Shown: positions 1-8,277, numbered from the stretch's first letter. The stretch: 64,000 bases of DNA from an uncultured Clostridia bacterium (GCA_934133165.1 CAKPAW010000007.1:4289-68288), one strand, 5' to 3'. Notes: generated by a model from the letters alone, not told the origin. Made by a program: numbers and translations.

Positions 1-118
1 GAAGATAATGATTATTATATTCCAAATTTGTGTGTATGCCTAAGCTCGTAGAATAAGTAATTTTGGAAAATATGTATTAATGAGGTTAAATTTATTTAAT
101 ATACGCATAATATAGAAA

Positions 119-153
119 AAAGAGCGGAAACTTGCAATGCTTGTTACCGCTCT
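119..153 (-). terminator. Rho-independent terminator of the unknown minus-strand gene
   Basis: A stem of AGAGCGG (121-127) pairs with CCGCTCT (147-153). Read on the minus strand it is followed by a run of T. It lies 13 bp past the stop codon at 166-168. Confidence 0.85.
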
Positions 154-165
154 AAAAAGAAAATC

Positions 166-1080
166 TTAATAAAATGTTTTTTCTGATTCAAGAAGTTGTA
201 TTGCAATATTCTTCTTTGATTCAATGAACTCACTATTGCAATATAAATATACTTCGTTACTATTGTAGCTTCCTGTTAATTTTATTTTATCTTTGCCGGC
301 ATCACTACCTCTTCCATAAAGAATAAAAATATCAATCACATGATTAGAATAACCGATTGTGTAAACTTTGTCTCTTTGGAAATCATATTCTAAATAATAC
401 TTTTCTTCATTATTCATATATAAAGTGATTTTTACAGTTTCAGAAGTAAACTCAATGGTTTTTACTCTTTTATTATCACTGTATATATTAAGAATTAAAT
501 ACTCTCCTAAATAATGAAATAATCTAGACATTTTTTTATATGTCAGCATGTACAATTTTGGATCATGAGCAATTCTTGAATAATATTCTATAAAAGCATT
601 GATTTCATCCAAATTATATCTTGCATTGCCCTGATGAGTTATATGATATTGCATTTCTATAATAAGCTCACCATCCTTAGAAACAACTTTCCCGCTTGCT
701 TCACGATCAATTACAAAAATGTAGTTGTCAATTGTCGTAGTAATTTTCATAAACTCTGCATAATAGTAACCCGAATCACCTATTCGAACACGATATACTA
801 CGATATCTTCGTTTTCCATAATAGAAAGATATACTTCATCATCGTCTTCAGTTAATAATTCAATCAGATACTTTTTCTTGTTAGTAATTAGATGAAATTT
901 GTTCCTTTCATTTCTAACTTTTTTTAATTGCCTTGGATTTTTAATATTGAAATAGCTTACTAGCATTCTCTCTAAATTAAGAGTCATATCGCAATCTGTA
1001 GGCAACCATTCATTAAAAATTTTAATTACAGAATCAGATACTTTCAAATTAGTTACATTACTATTTTCTTCTTTCCGCAT
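166..1080 (-). CDS. Hypothetical protein, 304 aa
   Basis: I do not recognise this protein. It has no signal peptide, no membrane segment and no obvious catalytic motif. It is rich in charged residues, Tyr and Ile, with many short beta-prone stretches in the middle and C-terminal half. The start is supported by an AAAGGAAA ribosome site about 7 nt upstream and by a strong promoter on the same strand. It is a single-gene unit: own promoter, own terminator, and divergent from the Ppx-like gene. Its base composition looks somewhat less AT-rich than its neighbours, which would fit acquisition by transfer, but this is an impression, not a measurement. Confidence 0.75.
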   Translation of the reverse strand: MRKEENSNVTNLKVSDSVIKIFNEWLPTDCDMTLNLERMLVSYFNIKNPRQLKKVRNERNKFHLITNKKKYLIELLTEDDDEVYLSIMENEDIVVYRVRIGDSGYYYAEFMKITTTIDNYIFVIDREASGKVVSKDGELIIEMQYHITHQGNARYNLDEINAFIEYYSRIAHDPKLYMLTYKKMSRLFHYLGEYLILNIYSDNKRVKTIEFTSETVKITLYMNNEEKYYLEYDFQRDKVYTIGYSNHVIDIFILYGRGSDAGKDKIKLTGSYNSNEVYLYCNSEFIESKKNIAIQLLESEKTFY

Positions 1081-1133
1081 AAATTTTCCTTTCTCTCAAT
1101 TGAGGTTAAATATATATTTTTTTGAATAACCTA

Positions 1134-1162
1134 ATTATAACATAGTTTTACATAATTTTCAA
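1134..1162 (-). promoter_or_regulatory. Sigma-A promoter of the unknown minus-strand gene
   Basis: On the minus strand TTGAAA (1157-1162) and a perfect TATAAT (1134-1139) are separated by 17 bp. The leader to the start codon is about 50 nt and contains a GGTTA...TAACC inverted repeat (about 1103-1132), a possible operator. Confidence 0.8.
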
Positions 1163-1238
1163 GCTTTGAACAATATTAGGTATGTTTTTCTTTGTAGTTT
1201 TGTCATACATAGTCATACCAATAAAGTGTGACATATGT

Positions 1239-1267
1239 TTGACAAACCTACAAAAATTTCAGATAAG
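1239..1267 (+). promoter_or_regulatory. Possible promoter of the Ppx-like gene
   Basis: A perfect TTGACA (1239-1244) is followed after 17 bp by GATAAG (1262-1267), a 4 of 6 match to the -10 consensus. It would serve the gene starting at 1342. The -10 is weak, so the call is tentative. Confidence 0.35.
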
Positions 1268-1341
1268 ACAATTTTTACTTCTTGTAAGTTTTTTTATTTT
1301 ATGATACATTATAAATAATAAAATATATAGGAGGAAAAATT

Positions 1342-2226
1342 ATGAAAGTATCAATAATTGAAATAGGAAGCAACAACACTAAAACACACGTTTATGAAGG
1401 AGATAGTTTAGTATATGAAAATAATACAACAATAGAATTTAAGAAAAACTATAAAATGCAGAACAAAATACAAGAATCAGATTTAGAAAAATTATATGAA
1501 GTAATTGAAAATGCTTTAAAATATACTGACAACGTTCATATATATGGCTGTAGTGTATTTAGAAATATAACTAAAGAAGAATTAGAAGAAATTAATAAAG
1601 AAATAGAAAAAAGATTTAATTTAAATATAGAAGTTGTATCACAAGAAGATGAAGCAAAATATACAGCAATAGGTTGCTATAATAATATAAATTATAGTGG
1701 AAATATGTGCATATTTATTGGTGGCGGAGGTTCAATAGAACTGATATTTGTTAACGATAAAAAAATTATAGATAAAAAATACTATAATTTTGGTGTGGTA
1801 GATGTAACTAATAAATTTACTAGCTTAAAAGATGATGTACCAACATGTACATTTGAAGAAGTATATAATTATATTGATGAATTAATAAATGATATAAACA
1901 TAAAAGCTGACTTATTAATTTTAGCTGGAGGAGATCATTTATATTGGTATAATAATGCTAAATATGAGTTAAAAGAAAACACATTGTATGAAAATGAAAA
2001 TCAAAAATATATGTTAACAAGAGAAATGAGTGATAATTATGATCAAAATGCGCTTGTTACATCATTAGATAAAATAAGACAAAATAGTGATAATCCTTTA
2101 TGGTTTGACTGCTCAAGAGCAATGAAAGTTATAACAAATTTAATATCACATAAAGTAGATGCAAAATATATAATACCTACTAAAATAAATATGGAAGACG
2201 GAATAAAAAATTTATTAATAAAATAA
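1342..2226 (+). CDS. Ppx/GppA-family phosphatase-like protein
   Basis: This is a 294-residue protein of the exopolyphosphatase/guanosine pentaphosphate phosphatase family (ASKHA fold). Seen in the sequence: an N-terminal phosphate-binding motif EIGSNNTK (residues 7-14), the QEDEA segment (101-105) where family members have a catalytic Glu, a glycine loop GGGGSIEL (127-134), and a late AGGDH loop. The length matches the short, single-domain bacterial members that lack the C-terminal HD extension. By family it would hydrolyse the terminal phosphate of polyphosphate or pppGpp in the cytoplasm. Substrate cannot be told from sequence. GGAGG lies 8-13 nt before the ATG. It is followed after 39 bp by the rRNA methyltransferase gene, probably co-transcribed. 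Confidence 0.75.
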   Translation: MKVSIIEIGSNNTKTHVYEGDSLVYENNTTIEFKKNYKMQNKIQESDLEKLYEVIENALKYTDNVHIYGCSVFRNITKEELEEINKEIEKRFNLNIEVVSQEDEAKYTAIGCYNNINYSGNMCIFIGGGGSIELIFVNDKKIIDKKYYNFGVVDVTNKFTSLKDDVPTCTFEEVYNYIDELINDINIKADLLILAGGDHLYWYNNAKYELKENTLYENENQKYMLTREMSDNYDQNALVTSLDKIRQNSDNPLWFDCSRAMKVITNLISHKVDAKYIIPTKINMEDGIKNLLIK

Positions 2227-2265
2227 AAATAAGAAATGGATGACTTATTTTTAAGGAGAACACAA

Positions 2266-3627
2266 ATGGAAAAAATAAAAAAGAATGAAGAATATATTGT
2301 AGACATTATAGATTATGGAATGAATGGAGAAGGCATTGCTAAAATAAATGACTTCACCATATTTATTCCATATGCCATGAAAGGTGAAAAAGTAAAAATA
2401 ATCATAGTGAAAGTACTTTCTTCTTATGGATATGGAAAAGTAGTAGAAATACTAGAAAAATCTCCTTTCAGAGTGGAAGAAGATTGCAGTACATACAAAA
2501 GATGTGGTGGCTGTAATTTAAGACATATGGATTATGAAGAAACATTAAATATAAAACAAGAAATGGTGCAGAATTTAGTTAATAAAACTTTAGCTAAAAA
2601 GATAAATGTACACAAAACAATAGGAATGGGTAACCCATATAATTATAGAAATAAAGCTCAATTCCCAGTAGGACTAAATAAACAAGGCGAAATACAAGTG
2701 GGAGTTTTTGCACAAAGAACACATGAAATTATAGGAATAAAAGAATGTTTTATTCAAAATATAGAAGCACAAAAAATAGCATTTTCTATTCAAAAATTTA
2801 TAATAGAAAAAAATATACCAGTGTATAATGAAGAGACATTAGATGGGCTAATTCGCCATATTGTAATAAAAGTAGGAATTCGTACACACGAAATAATGTG
2901 TATATTAGTTGTAAATGGTAAAAAAATACCATATGAAACAGAACTTGTTGAAATGCTTGTAAGACAATACAATGTAAAAACAATTGTAAAAAATATAAAT
3001 ATGAAGAACACAAATGTAATACTAGGATATGAAAATATAGTTCTTCATGGAGATGGATATATTTATGATATATTAGGAGATTATACATTTAAAATTTCTC
3101 CAATGTCATTCTACCAAGTAAATCCAGTACAAGCAGAAGTTTTATACAATACAGCAATTGAAATGGCAGATTTAAGCAAAGATGATATATTATTTGATTT
3201 ATATTGTGGAATTGGAACGATAGGAATTTTTGCTTCAAACTATGTAAAAAAAGTTTATGGAATAGAAATTGTAGAGCAAGCAATTGAAGATGCAAAAGAG
3301 AATGCAAAGATAAATAATATTGAAAATATAGAGTTTTTTGCAGGAGATGCACCTAAAATATTTTCTAATTTAATGGAAAAGAAACAAGTTTATCCTGATG
3401 TAATAATAGTAGATCCTCCACGTAAGGGATTAGATAACAATACAATTAATAATATTTTAGCAGTTAAGCCTAAGAAGGTAGTTTATATTAGTTGTAATCC
3501 TGCAACTATGGTAAGAGATATGAAGTTACTTAATGAAAATTATGAAATAGGTAATATACAACCAGTAGATATGTTTCCGTTTACTAGTCATGTTGAATGT
3601 TGCTCGGTGCTGTTATTAAAAAATTAG
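2266..3627 (+). CDS. rlmD: RlmD/RumA-type 23S rRNA (uracil-5-)-methyltransferase
   Basis: SAM-dependent methyltransferase that makes 5-methyluridine in 23S rRNA. I place the start at the ATG at 2266, not at an in-frame ATG 30 bp earlier, because AAGGAG lies 7 nt upstream of 2266. Domains: an N-terminal TRAM RNA-binding domain (about 1-60), a 4Fe-4S site with Cys at 74, 80, 83 and a fourth near 162, and a class I methyltransferase domain with DLYCGIGTIGIF near 310, DPPRKGLD near 380 and the catalytic Cys in SCNPATM near 412. All expected residues are present and the 453-aa length is normal. In Gram-positives one enzyme (RlmCD) may modify two uridines, so the exact target position is uncertain. 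Confidence 0.9.
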   Translation: MEKIKKNEEYIVDIIDYGMNGEGIAKINDFTIFIPYAMKGEKVKIIIVKVLSSYGYGKVVEILEKSPFRVEEDCSTYKRCGGCNLRHMDYEETLNIKQEMVQNLVNKTLAKKINVHKTIGMGNPYNYRNKAQFPVGLNKQGEIQVGVFAQRTHEIIGIKECFIQNIEAQKIAFSIQKFIIEKNIPVYNEETLDGLIRHIVIKVGIRTHEIMCILVVNGKKIPYETELVEMLVRQYNVKTIVKNINMKNTNVILGYENIVLHGDGYIYDILGDYTFKISPMSFYQVNPVQAEVLYNTAIEMADLSKDDILFDLYCGIGTIGIFASNYVKKVYGIEIVEQAIEDAKENAKINNIENIEFFAGDAPKIFSNLMEKKQVYPDVIIVDPPRKGLDNNTINNILAVKPKKVVYISCNPATMVRDMKLLNENYEIGNIQPVDMFPFTSHVECCSVLLLKN

Positions 3628-3693
3628 ACACTATAGAGGAAGAGTAGGAGAAAAATATATTAGAAAGTATTTGAAAGAAGGAAAATTAATAAT

Positions 3694-3861
3694 ATGAAAG
3701 AAAATATAACAACTATATATTTAATAAGACATTCTACAAAGTTTAATCCTAATATGATAGATATATATAATTCAACAGATAATGAACAATTAAAGACTAA
3801 AAAAGATGCTAATCTATTAATGGATTGGTGTAAATTGTTAGACATACAAAAGAGGCAATAG
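3694..3861 (+). pseudogene. Truncated histidine phosphatase (5' end only)
   Basis: A 55-codon open frame with its own ribosome site (AAGGA) begins like a histidine phosphatase: TTIYLIRHST at residues 6-15 contains the RHxT-type catalytic motif. After about 36 residues the family resemblance stops and the frame runs into the remnant of a different gene. Bases 3727-3804 match 8191-8268 at 72 of 78 positions, where a second decayed copy lies. I infer deletion of the 3' two-thirds of the gene, joining it to the HD-hydrolase tail that follows. Confidence 0.7.
3727..3804 (+). repeat. Copy A of a 78-bp duplicated histidine-phosphatase segment
   Basis: Counted by eye, 72 of 78 bases match copy B at 8191-8268 in direct orientation. 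Both copies encode the RHSTKFN start of a histidine phosphatase, then an Asn/Asp-rich stretch. Confidence 0.85.
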
Positions 3862-4183
3862 AAGATCATAGGGCGTATAGCAATCATGAACCTAGAACTA
3901 TATATGAAAAAATAATAAGTACGGCAGATAGAACAATTATAGACATAGATAATACTATAAAAAGATCATATTCTTATGGAAAAAGAAATTACGCAGAATT
4001 GTCAGAAGAAGAACAGATAGAAAGAATATATCATCATTTAACAGAAAAATACGGAGAAAACGGATATGCAAAAATATATTTAGAAGATAAAGAATTTGAT
4101 GATGCTATAAAAAAATAAGGCAAGCGTTATCAGATAAAGATGAATTTATCAAAAGAGCACGAAGAGTGTGTGAAAACTTATAA
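3840..4183 (+). pseudogene. 3' remnant of an HD-domain phosphohydrolase, frameshifted
   Basis: Without a start codon, the frame from 3840 encodes HTKEAIEDHRAYSNHEPRTI and continues with a KIISTADR stretch, a tyrosine-rich KRSYSYGKRNY, and ENGYAKIYLEDKEFDDAI. It stops at a TAA near 4117, but a one-base shift in the poly-A tract there continues the same protein (IRQALSDKDEF and RARRVCENL) to a stop at 4181-4183. This looks like the C-terminal third of an HD-superfamily hydrolase from gut Clostridia (my recollection of the family). The N-terminal part with the first His-Asp residues is gone. It cannot make a working enzyme. Confidence 0.6.
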
Positions 4184-4252
4184 AAATATTTTTAATATGA
4201 CATATAGTTGTCAAGTTAAATAATATATACTTCATCTCAGGAGGTAGATATT

Positions 4253-4717
4253 ATGAAATATGAAATTGTAGAATTAGAGGAAAAGGTTGTTGAGGGAATA
4301 AGAATAAAAACAACTAATCAAGAAGGAAAATCTGTGCAAGATATAGGTATGACTTGGCAAAAATTATTTGAAGATGGAGTATATAATAGAATACAAAATA
4401 AGGTAAATAATAAAACAATAGGATTATATACAGAATATGAAGGAGACTATACCAAACCTTATATATTTATTGCAGGTGCAGAAGTCATCAAAGAAGAAAA
4501 AGATAATGAGGAATTAGCAAATAAAGTTATTCCAAAAGGAAAATATGCTAAATTTGTAATAATAGGCGATGTAAAAAATTCAGTGGGACAGGCTTGGCAA
4601 GAAATATGGAATATGAATTTAAATAGAAAATATACTTGTGATTTTGAAGAATATCAAAATAATTCGGAAGATATGCAAAAACAAGAAATTCATATTTATA
4701 TAGCAATAGAAGACTAA
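4253..4717 (+). CDS. GyrI-like / AraC effector-binding-domain protein
   Basis: A 154-residue stand-alone effector-binding domain of the GyrI-like (AraC_E_bind) type. Seen: a beta-rich N-terminus, a TWQKLFEDGVYNRI segment, FIAGAEV in the middle, the VIPKGKYAKFVI stretch, and the GQAWQEIW helix with two conserved Trp typical of the fold. There is no DNA-binding domain. By family it probably binds a small hydrophobic or cationic ligand, or a protein partner such as gyrase. The ATG follows a near-perfect CAGGAGGT ribosome site by 7 nt. It is followed by its own terminator, so it is the last gene of its unit. Confidence 0.75.
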   Translation: MKYEIVELEEKVVEGIRIKTTNQEGKSVQDIGMTWQKLFEDGVYNRIQNKVNNKTIGLYTEYEGDYTKPYIFIAGAEVIKEEKDNEELANKVIPKGKYAKFVIIGDVKNSVGQAWQEIWNMNLNRKYTCDFEEYQNNSEDMQKQEIHIYIAIED

Positions 4718-4748
4718 AATAGTATTAATGTTAAATAAGAAACCAAAA

Positions 4749-4790
4749 TAAAGTATATAATAATTGATTTATTATGTACTTTATTTTTTT
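4749..4790 (+). terminator. Terminator of the GyrI-like gene
   Basis: AATAAAGTATATAATAA pairs imperfectly with TTATTATGTACTTTATT, closing on a short loop and running into seven or more T (to 4790). Confidence 0.75.
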
Positions 4791-4849
4791 ATTTATATAT
4801 GATAGAATGACAAAAAATGATAATATATGGAAAACAAAGAGGAAATATT

Positions 4850-5017
4850 ATGAATAAACCAATTATTGGCATTTTGTGAAGATGGTTATCCAGATGTTAT
4901 TGAATCTAAAGACAAAAAGTTTTACATAGGAGTAGGGTTTCATCCTGAAAGCTTATATACAAAAGACAAAAACATGAATGAAATATTTAAAGAATTTATA
5001 AATATATGTAAGAAATG
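4850..5017 (+). pseudogene. Gutted glutamine-amidotransferase-type (peptidase C26) hydrolase
   Basis: The 5' end (ATG at 4850, GAGGAAA ribosome site) encodes MNKPIIGIL and stops at once. Shifted by one base, the sequence continues EDGYPDVIE, then FYIGVGFHPE, then ENDs with NEIFKEFINICKK and a TGA at 5015-5017. MNKPIIGI and the GxxFHPE motif are the two ends of class I glutamine-amidotransferase-like hydrolases (gamma-glutamyl-GABA hydrolase family). About 170 residues between them, including the nucleophile Cys, are missing. This is an internal deletion, not an annotation gap. Confidence in the family is moderate because only two short motifs remain. Confidence 0.6.
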
Positions 5018-5027
5018 AGAGGTTAAA

Positions 5028-5588
5028 ATGGAATTAGAAGAAACAATAAAAAATAGAAGAAGTATTAGAAAATATACAAATGAAGATGTACCAAATGAAC
5101 TAATAGAAGAGCTAATAGAGTGTGCAAGATTAGCACCATCAGCTAAAAATAGACAACCTTGGAAATTTTTAATAGTAAAAAGTAGTACGAAAGATAAAAT
5201 TGCAGATATTATGATAAAAAATGAGGAAGATTCAAAGGAAAGGTTAGAAAATCAGATATGTAACGCTAATAGTAGTGTTATAACAACAGCAAAAATAATA
5301 AAAGAAGCACCTATATTAATATTAGTTTTTAAAGAACATGAAGATAATTGGATTATAGGAGATACACTTTCAATAGGAGGAGCTATAGAAAATATTTGCT
5401 TAAGAGCAACAGATTTAGGATTAGGCTCACTTTGGATAAGAGATACAACATATACAGAGAAAGAAATAGCAAAATTAGTAGGATACGAAAGCATGGAATT
5501 AGTTTCAGCGATTTCTATCGGTTATCCAAATCAAACTCCTAAACAAAGACCTAGAAAAGATATAAAAGAAATTTTAGAGTGGTATTAA
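5028..5588 (+). CDS. Nitroreductase-family FMN oxidoreductase
   Basis: A 186-residue FMN-dependent oxidoreductase. The FMN-phosphate-binding NRRSIRKY is at residues 9-16, followed by LAPSAKNRQPWKF (34-46), another FMN contact, and the mid-protein GGAIENICLRATDLGLGSLWI helix-turn that packs on the cofactor. The C-terminal IGYPNQTPKQRPRK is typical. Family members use NAD(P)H to reduce nitroaromatics, quinones or flavins. The natural substrate is unknown. GAGGT lies 5 nt before the ATG. The gene starts 10 bp after the dead hydrolase remnant and is followed at 54 bp by the DUF84 gene, so they probably share a transcript. Confidence 0.88.
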   Translation: MELEETIKNRRSIRKYTNEDVPNELIEELIECARLAPSAKNRQPWKFLIVKSSTKDKIADIMIKNEEDSKERLENQICNANSSVITTAKIIKEAPILILVFKEHEDNWIIGDTLSIGGAIENICLRATDLGLGSLWIRDTTYTEKEIAKLVGYESMELVSAISIGYPNQTPKQRPRKDIKEILEWY

Positions 5589-5642
5589 AATAGAAAATAA
5601 AAATTATATATGTAGATAAAATATAAAGGAGATATAGAGAAA

Positions 5643-6173
5643 ATGAGGATATTAATTGGAACAAAAAATCCAGGTAAAATAGAAGGAGCAAAACAAGCAT
5701 TTGAAAAATTTTTTGAGAATGTTGAAATAAAAGGAGTTCCAGTAAGTTCAAATGTGGGAGATCAACCAATAAACGAAGAAATACTTCAAGGAGCAAAAAA
5801 TAGAGTAAAAAATCTAAAAGAATATGCAATAAATAATAAGATAGAAGCGGATTTTTATATTTCAAGTGAAGCAGGAATTACAAATCTTTTAGGAGAGTGG
5901 ATTGATATAAATGCAGTAGTTATAGAAGATTCAAAAGGATTTCAAAGTGTAGGGACAAGTCAAGGTTTTCCTATTCCAGACAAGTACATAGATGAGATAA
6001 AAGAAACTGAACTTGGAAAAGTTATGGATAAAATATTTAGTGAAAAAGGTCTTAATAAAGGAAAAGGTGGAATTAGTTTTTTAACCAAAAATGAAGTATC
6101 AAGAATAGATTTAACAAGAAATGCATTTATTATGGCTTTGACAAGTCACATTAATGGAGATTTATGGAGATAG
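5643..6173 (+). CDS. yjjX: DUF84 inosine/xanthosine triphosphatase (YjjX-type)
   Basis: House-cleaning nucleoside triphosphatase (176 aa) of the Maf/HAM1 superfamily that hydrolyses ITP and XTP, keeping deaminated purines out of DNA and RNA. Seen: the N-terminal GTKNPGKIEGAKQAF (residues 6-20), the SNVGDQPINEEILQGAKNR stretch (40-58), SSEAGI (77-82) and GISFLTK near the end, all in family order. AAGGAGAT precedes the ATG. Notable neighbour: a second ITP/XTP pyrophosphatase of the distinct HAM1 type is 0.6 kb downstream, giving overlapping function in one island. Confidence 0.8.
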   Translation: MRILIGTKNPGKIEGAKQAFEKFFENVEIKGVPVSSNVGDQPINEEILQGAKNRVKNLKEYAINNKIEADFYISSEAGITNLLGEWIDINAVVIEDSKGFQSVGTSQGFPIPDKYIDEIKETELGKVMDKIFSEKGLNKGKGGISFLTKNEVSRIDLTRNAFIMALTSHINGDLWR

Positions 6174-6247
6174 CTAAACAAGTAGAATTGGAAATATAGA
6201 TACTATATTTTTATAATGATGACTAAAAAATAAAAAGAGGTGGAAAA

Positions 6248-6724
6248 ATGAGCAAAGTTGCCAATATGCTTAACATGTTACAAATACTTAAAGACGGAAA
6301 AATACATAGTATTCAAAATTTATCTGAAAAATTAGAAATATCCGAAAGAATGGTAAGGCAATATAAACTAGAATTAGAACAAGCAGGAATATATTTAAAA
6401 TCAACAACTGGAAAATATGGTGGATATATGTTAGAAAACGAAAGTGACTTTTTAAAATTAGAAGATACTATAAAAGAAGAAATGTATATAATAATGAAAA
6501 AAGCAATTAAAGAAAAAAAGAAAATAGAAATTAAGTATAAATCCATAAACTCTGGTGTTACAAAAAGAATAATACATCCAGCAGAACTTTTTTGCTATAT
6601 TAACAAGTGGTATGTGGCAGCATTTTGTGAATTAAAACAAGAAATAAGGTTGTTTAAATTGGAAGATATTTTAGAATATAAAGTTTTACAAGATAAATAT
6701 GACGAAATTTTAATAAAAAAATAA
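6248..6724 (+). CDS. Short HTH-WYL transcriptional regulator
   Basis: A 158-residue protein with an N-terminal winged helix-turn-helix (about 1-60: LQILKDGKIHSIQNLSEKLE, then ISERMVRQYKLELEQAGI) and a C-terminal WYL core (about 85-150) with HPAELFCYINKWYVAAFCE, where WYV replaces the WYL triad. Usual WYL regulators are about 300 residues with a linker and a WCX domain. Both are missing here. It could be a natural short form or a product of internal deletion in a region full of gene remnants. By family it would sense a ligand and control nearby genes. AAGAGGTGG supplies the ribosome site. Confidence 0.75.
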   Translation: MSKVANMLNMLQILKDGKIHSIQNLSEKLEISERMVRQYKLELEQAGIYLKSTTGKYGGYMLENESDFLKLEDTIKEEMYIIMKKAIKEKKKIEIKYKSINSGVTKRIIHPAELFCYINKWYVAAFCELKQEIRLFKLEDILEYKVLQDKYDEILIKK

Positions 6725-6807
6725 TTGTGACATAAATATTTCCTCAATATATGATAAAATCTTCATAAATGATTTAAAAGAAAAAAGTATATTGTAAGGA
6801 GAAAAAA

Positions 6808-7392
6808 ATGGAAGAAGTAATATTTGTAACACATAACAAAGGGAAAATAGAGTCAGCTAAAAGGCAATTAGAGCAAGTAAATTTTAAAATATTTGAATAT
6901 GAATTAGAAGAACCAAGAAGTGATGATATTAAATACATATCAAAATATAAAGTAATGGAAGCATATAAATTAGTAAATAAGCCTTGTATTTCATTAGATT
7001 GTGGATTTTGGATAGATGAATTAAATGGTTTTCCAAGAGCATTTGTAAATTTTGCACTAGAAACAATAGGATTAGATGGAATACTAAAACTTATGGAAGG
7101 AAAAGAAAATAGAAAGTGTAGATTCACAGAATGCTTATCATATTATGATGGAAAAGAATTATATCAATTCATGGGAAAAGATGAAGGAACATTAGCAGAA
7201 AAAATATTAGGGAATGATACAGATAAAAAGTGGTCAGATTTGTGGTACATATATAAACCTTTTGGCTATGAAAAAACTTTAGCACAAATGACAGATGAAG
7301 AAAGATTAAACAGAATAAAATATGAATCTGTAGATGCAATGAGAGAATTTGCTAAATGGTATAAAGAAAATTATAAGATTATCATTGAATAA
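6808..7392 (+). CDS. HAM1/RdgB-like non-canonical purine NTP pyrophosphatase
   Basis: A 194-residue member of the HAM1 family, which converts ITP, dITP and XTP to monophosphates. Seen: FVTHNKGKIESAKRQL (residues 5-20) with the NKGK substrate loop, LDCGFWIDELNGFPRAF (63-79) in the position of the family's D-S/C-G-L-x-V-x-A-L-x-G-x-P-G motif, and the C-terminal KPFGYEKTLAQMTDEE stretch typical of the active-site lid (F-x-x-T-x-A-E-M). AAGGAGA precedes the ATG. It has its own terminator. Two different families of the same function lie close together here. Confidence 0.82.
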   Translation: MEEVIFVTHNKGKIESAKRQLEQVNFKIFEYELEEPRSDDIKYISKYKVMEAYKLVNKPCISLDCGFWIDELNGFPRAFVNFALETIGLDGILKLMEGKENRKCRFTECLSYYDGKELYQFMGKDEGTLAEKILGNDTDKKWSDLWYIYKPFGYEKTLAQMTDEERLNRIKYESVDAMREFAKWYKENYKIIIE

Positions 7393-7400
7393 TAATAAAA

Positions 7401-7447
7401 AGTTATAGCACGGAAAATTTAATGAAAGCCGTGCTATAACTTTTTTT
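7401..7447 (+). terminator. Strong terminator after the HAM1-like gene
   Basis: A 13-bp perfect stem, AGTTATAGCACGG (7401-7413) with CCGTGCTATAACT (7429-7441), is followed by seven T. Confidence 0.92.
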
Positions 7448-7533
7448 AAAGAAAATATAATTTGACTCCTAAAAAAATATTGATAGGAAGGAAATAATAT
7501 GATATAACATAAGAAAAAATATATAAGGAATGA

Positions 7534-8277
7534 ATGAAAATGGAAACAATAAAAAATTTTTTTAGTAATCAGTGGGTGATAAATATTGGAACAGGATTAA
7601 TAGTATATATTGTTACAACTATTATTTCTAGAATAATTTTAAATAAAGCAACAAATAAAGAAAAGCAGAAGCAAATAGAAAATGCAAATAATGAAATAAT
7701 TAGAATACTTAAGCCATATATTGTCGAAAAAAATATACTAAATAAAATGATTATAAGTTCAATTATAGAATCTGTTACTAGAAAATACAAATTATCTGTT
7801 AATGAAGTATTCAATGTTAAAGCAATTTGTGAAGAACTAACAAGGGAAATATTGGAAAGTTCCTATGTTGATAATGAAAATAAAAGGGAATATGTTTTAT
7901 ATTTAAAAGATATAATAGAAGACTACAAAAGTATTGATGAATTTAATCAAAGTATTGGACAAATATCACAAAGTGAAAGTAAATTAAAGAATTATAGAAA
8001 TATTTACTATTTAATAAGTTTGTGTATGATTAGTATAGTTTTAATTATTTCGATTTTTGTAACGGCATTTTCTGAAAAAGAATATAAATTTTGGTTTTCA
8101 ATGTCTGAACCTGTAATGATAACAATGTTAATATTAATTGCAGAAATAGGGATGATGTTACCAGCGATGCTGATGATTCTAAAAAATAAAAGACATTCTA
8201 CAAAATTTAATCATAACATGATTGATATATATAATTCAATAGATAATGAACAATTAAAAACTAAAAAAAGATCATGA
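7534..8277 (+). CDS. Unknown membrane protein with a foreign C-terminal tail
   Basis: I do not recognise the family. The 247-residue frame has a membrane segment near 16-36, a long charged helical middle (about 40-155), and two further membrane segments near 157-179 and 190-216. The last 29 residues, from KRHSTKFN onward, are not part of this membrane protein. They are the translated 5' part of a histidine phosphatase, matching the remnant at 3727-3804. So the original 3' end was replaced by recombination. The start could also be the ATG at 7540, which has better spacing from AAGGA. Whether the hybrid is made and stable is unknown. Confidence 0.6.
   Translation: MKMETIKNFFSNQWVINIGTGLIVYIVTTIISRIILNKATNKEKQKQIENANNEIIRILKPYIVEKNILNKMIISSIIESVTRKYKLSVNEVFNVKAICEELTREILESSYVDNENKREYVLYLKDIIEDYKSIDEFNQSIGQISQSESKLKNYRNIYYLISLCMISIVLIISIFVTAFSEKEYKFWFSMSEPVMITMLILIAEIGMMLPAMLMILKNKRHSTKFNHNMIDIYNSIDNEQLKTKKRS
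8191..8268 (+). repeat. Copy B of the 78-bp histidine-phosphatase segment
   Basis: Direct repeat of 3727-3804, with six mismatches in 78 bases. It is read in frame as the tail of the membrane protein ending at 8277. Confidence 0.85.

Noticed and set aside
1..51. Possible C-terminal end of a + strand gene (frame 1 gives EDNDYYIPNLCVCLSS then TAG)
   Set aside because: Only 16 codons are inside the window and no motif is recognisable. It could be real but cannot be supported.
634..855. Open frame of 73 codons on the + strand inside the first minus-strand gene
   Set aside because: No ribosome site, lies fully antisense to a gene with its own promoter and terminator, and has a hydrophobic, unstructured product typical of antisense frames in AT-rich DNA.
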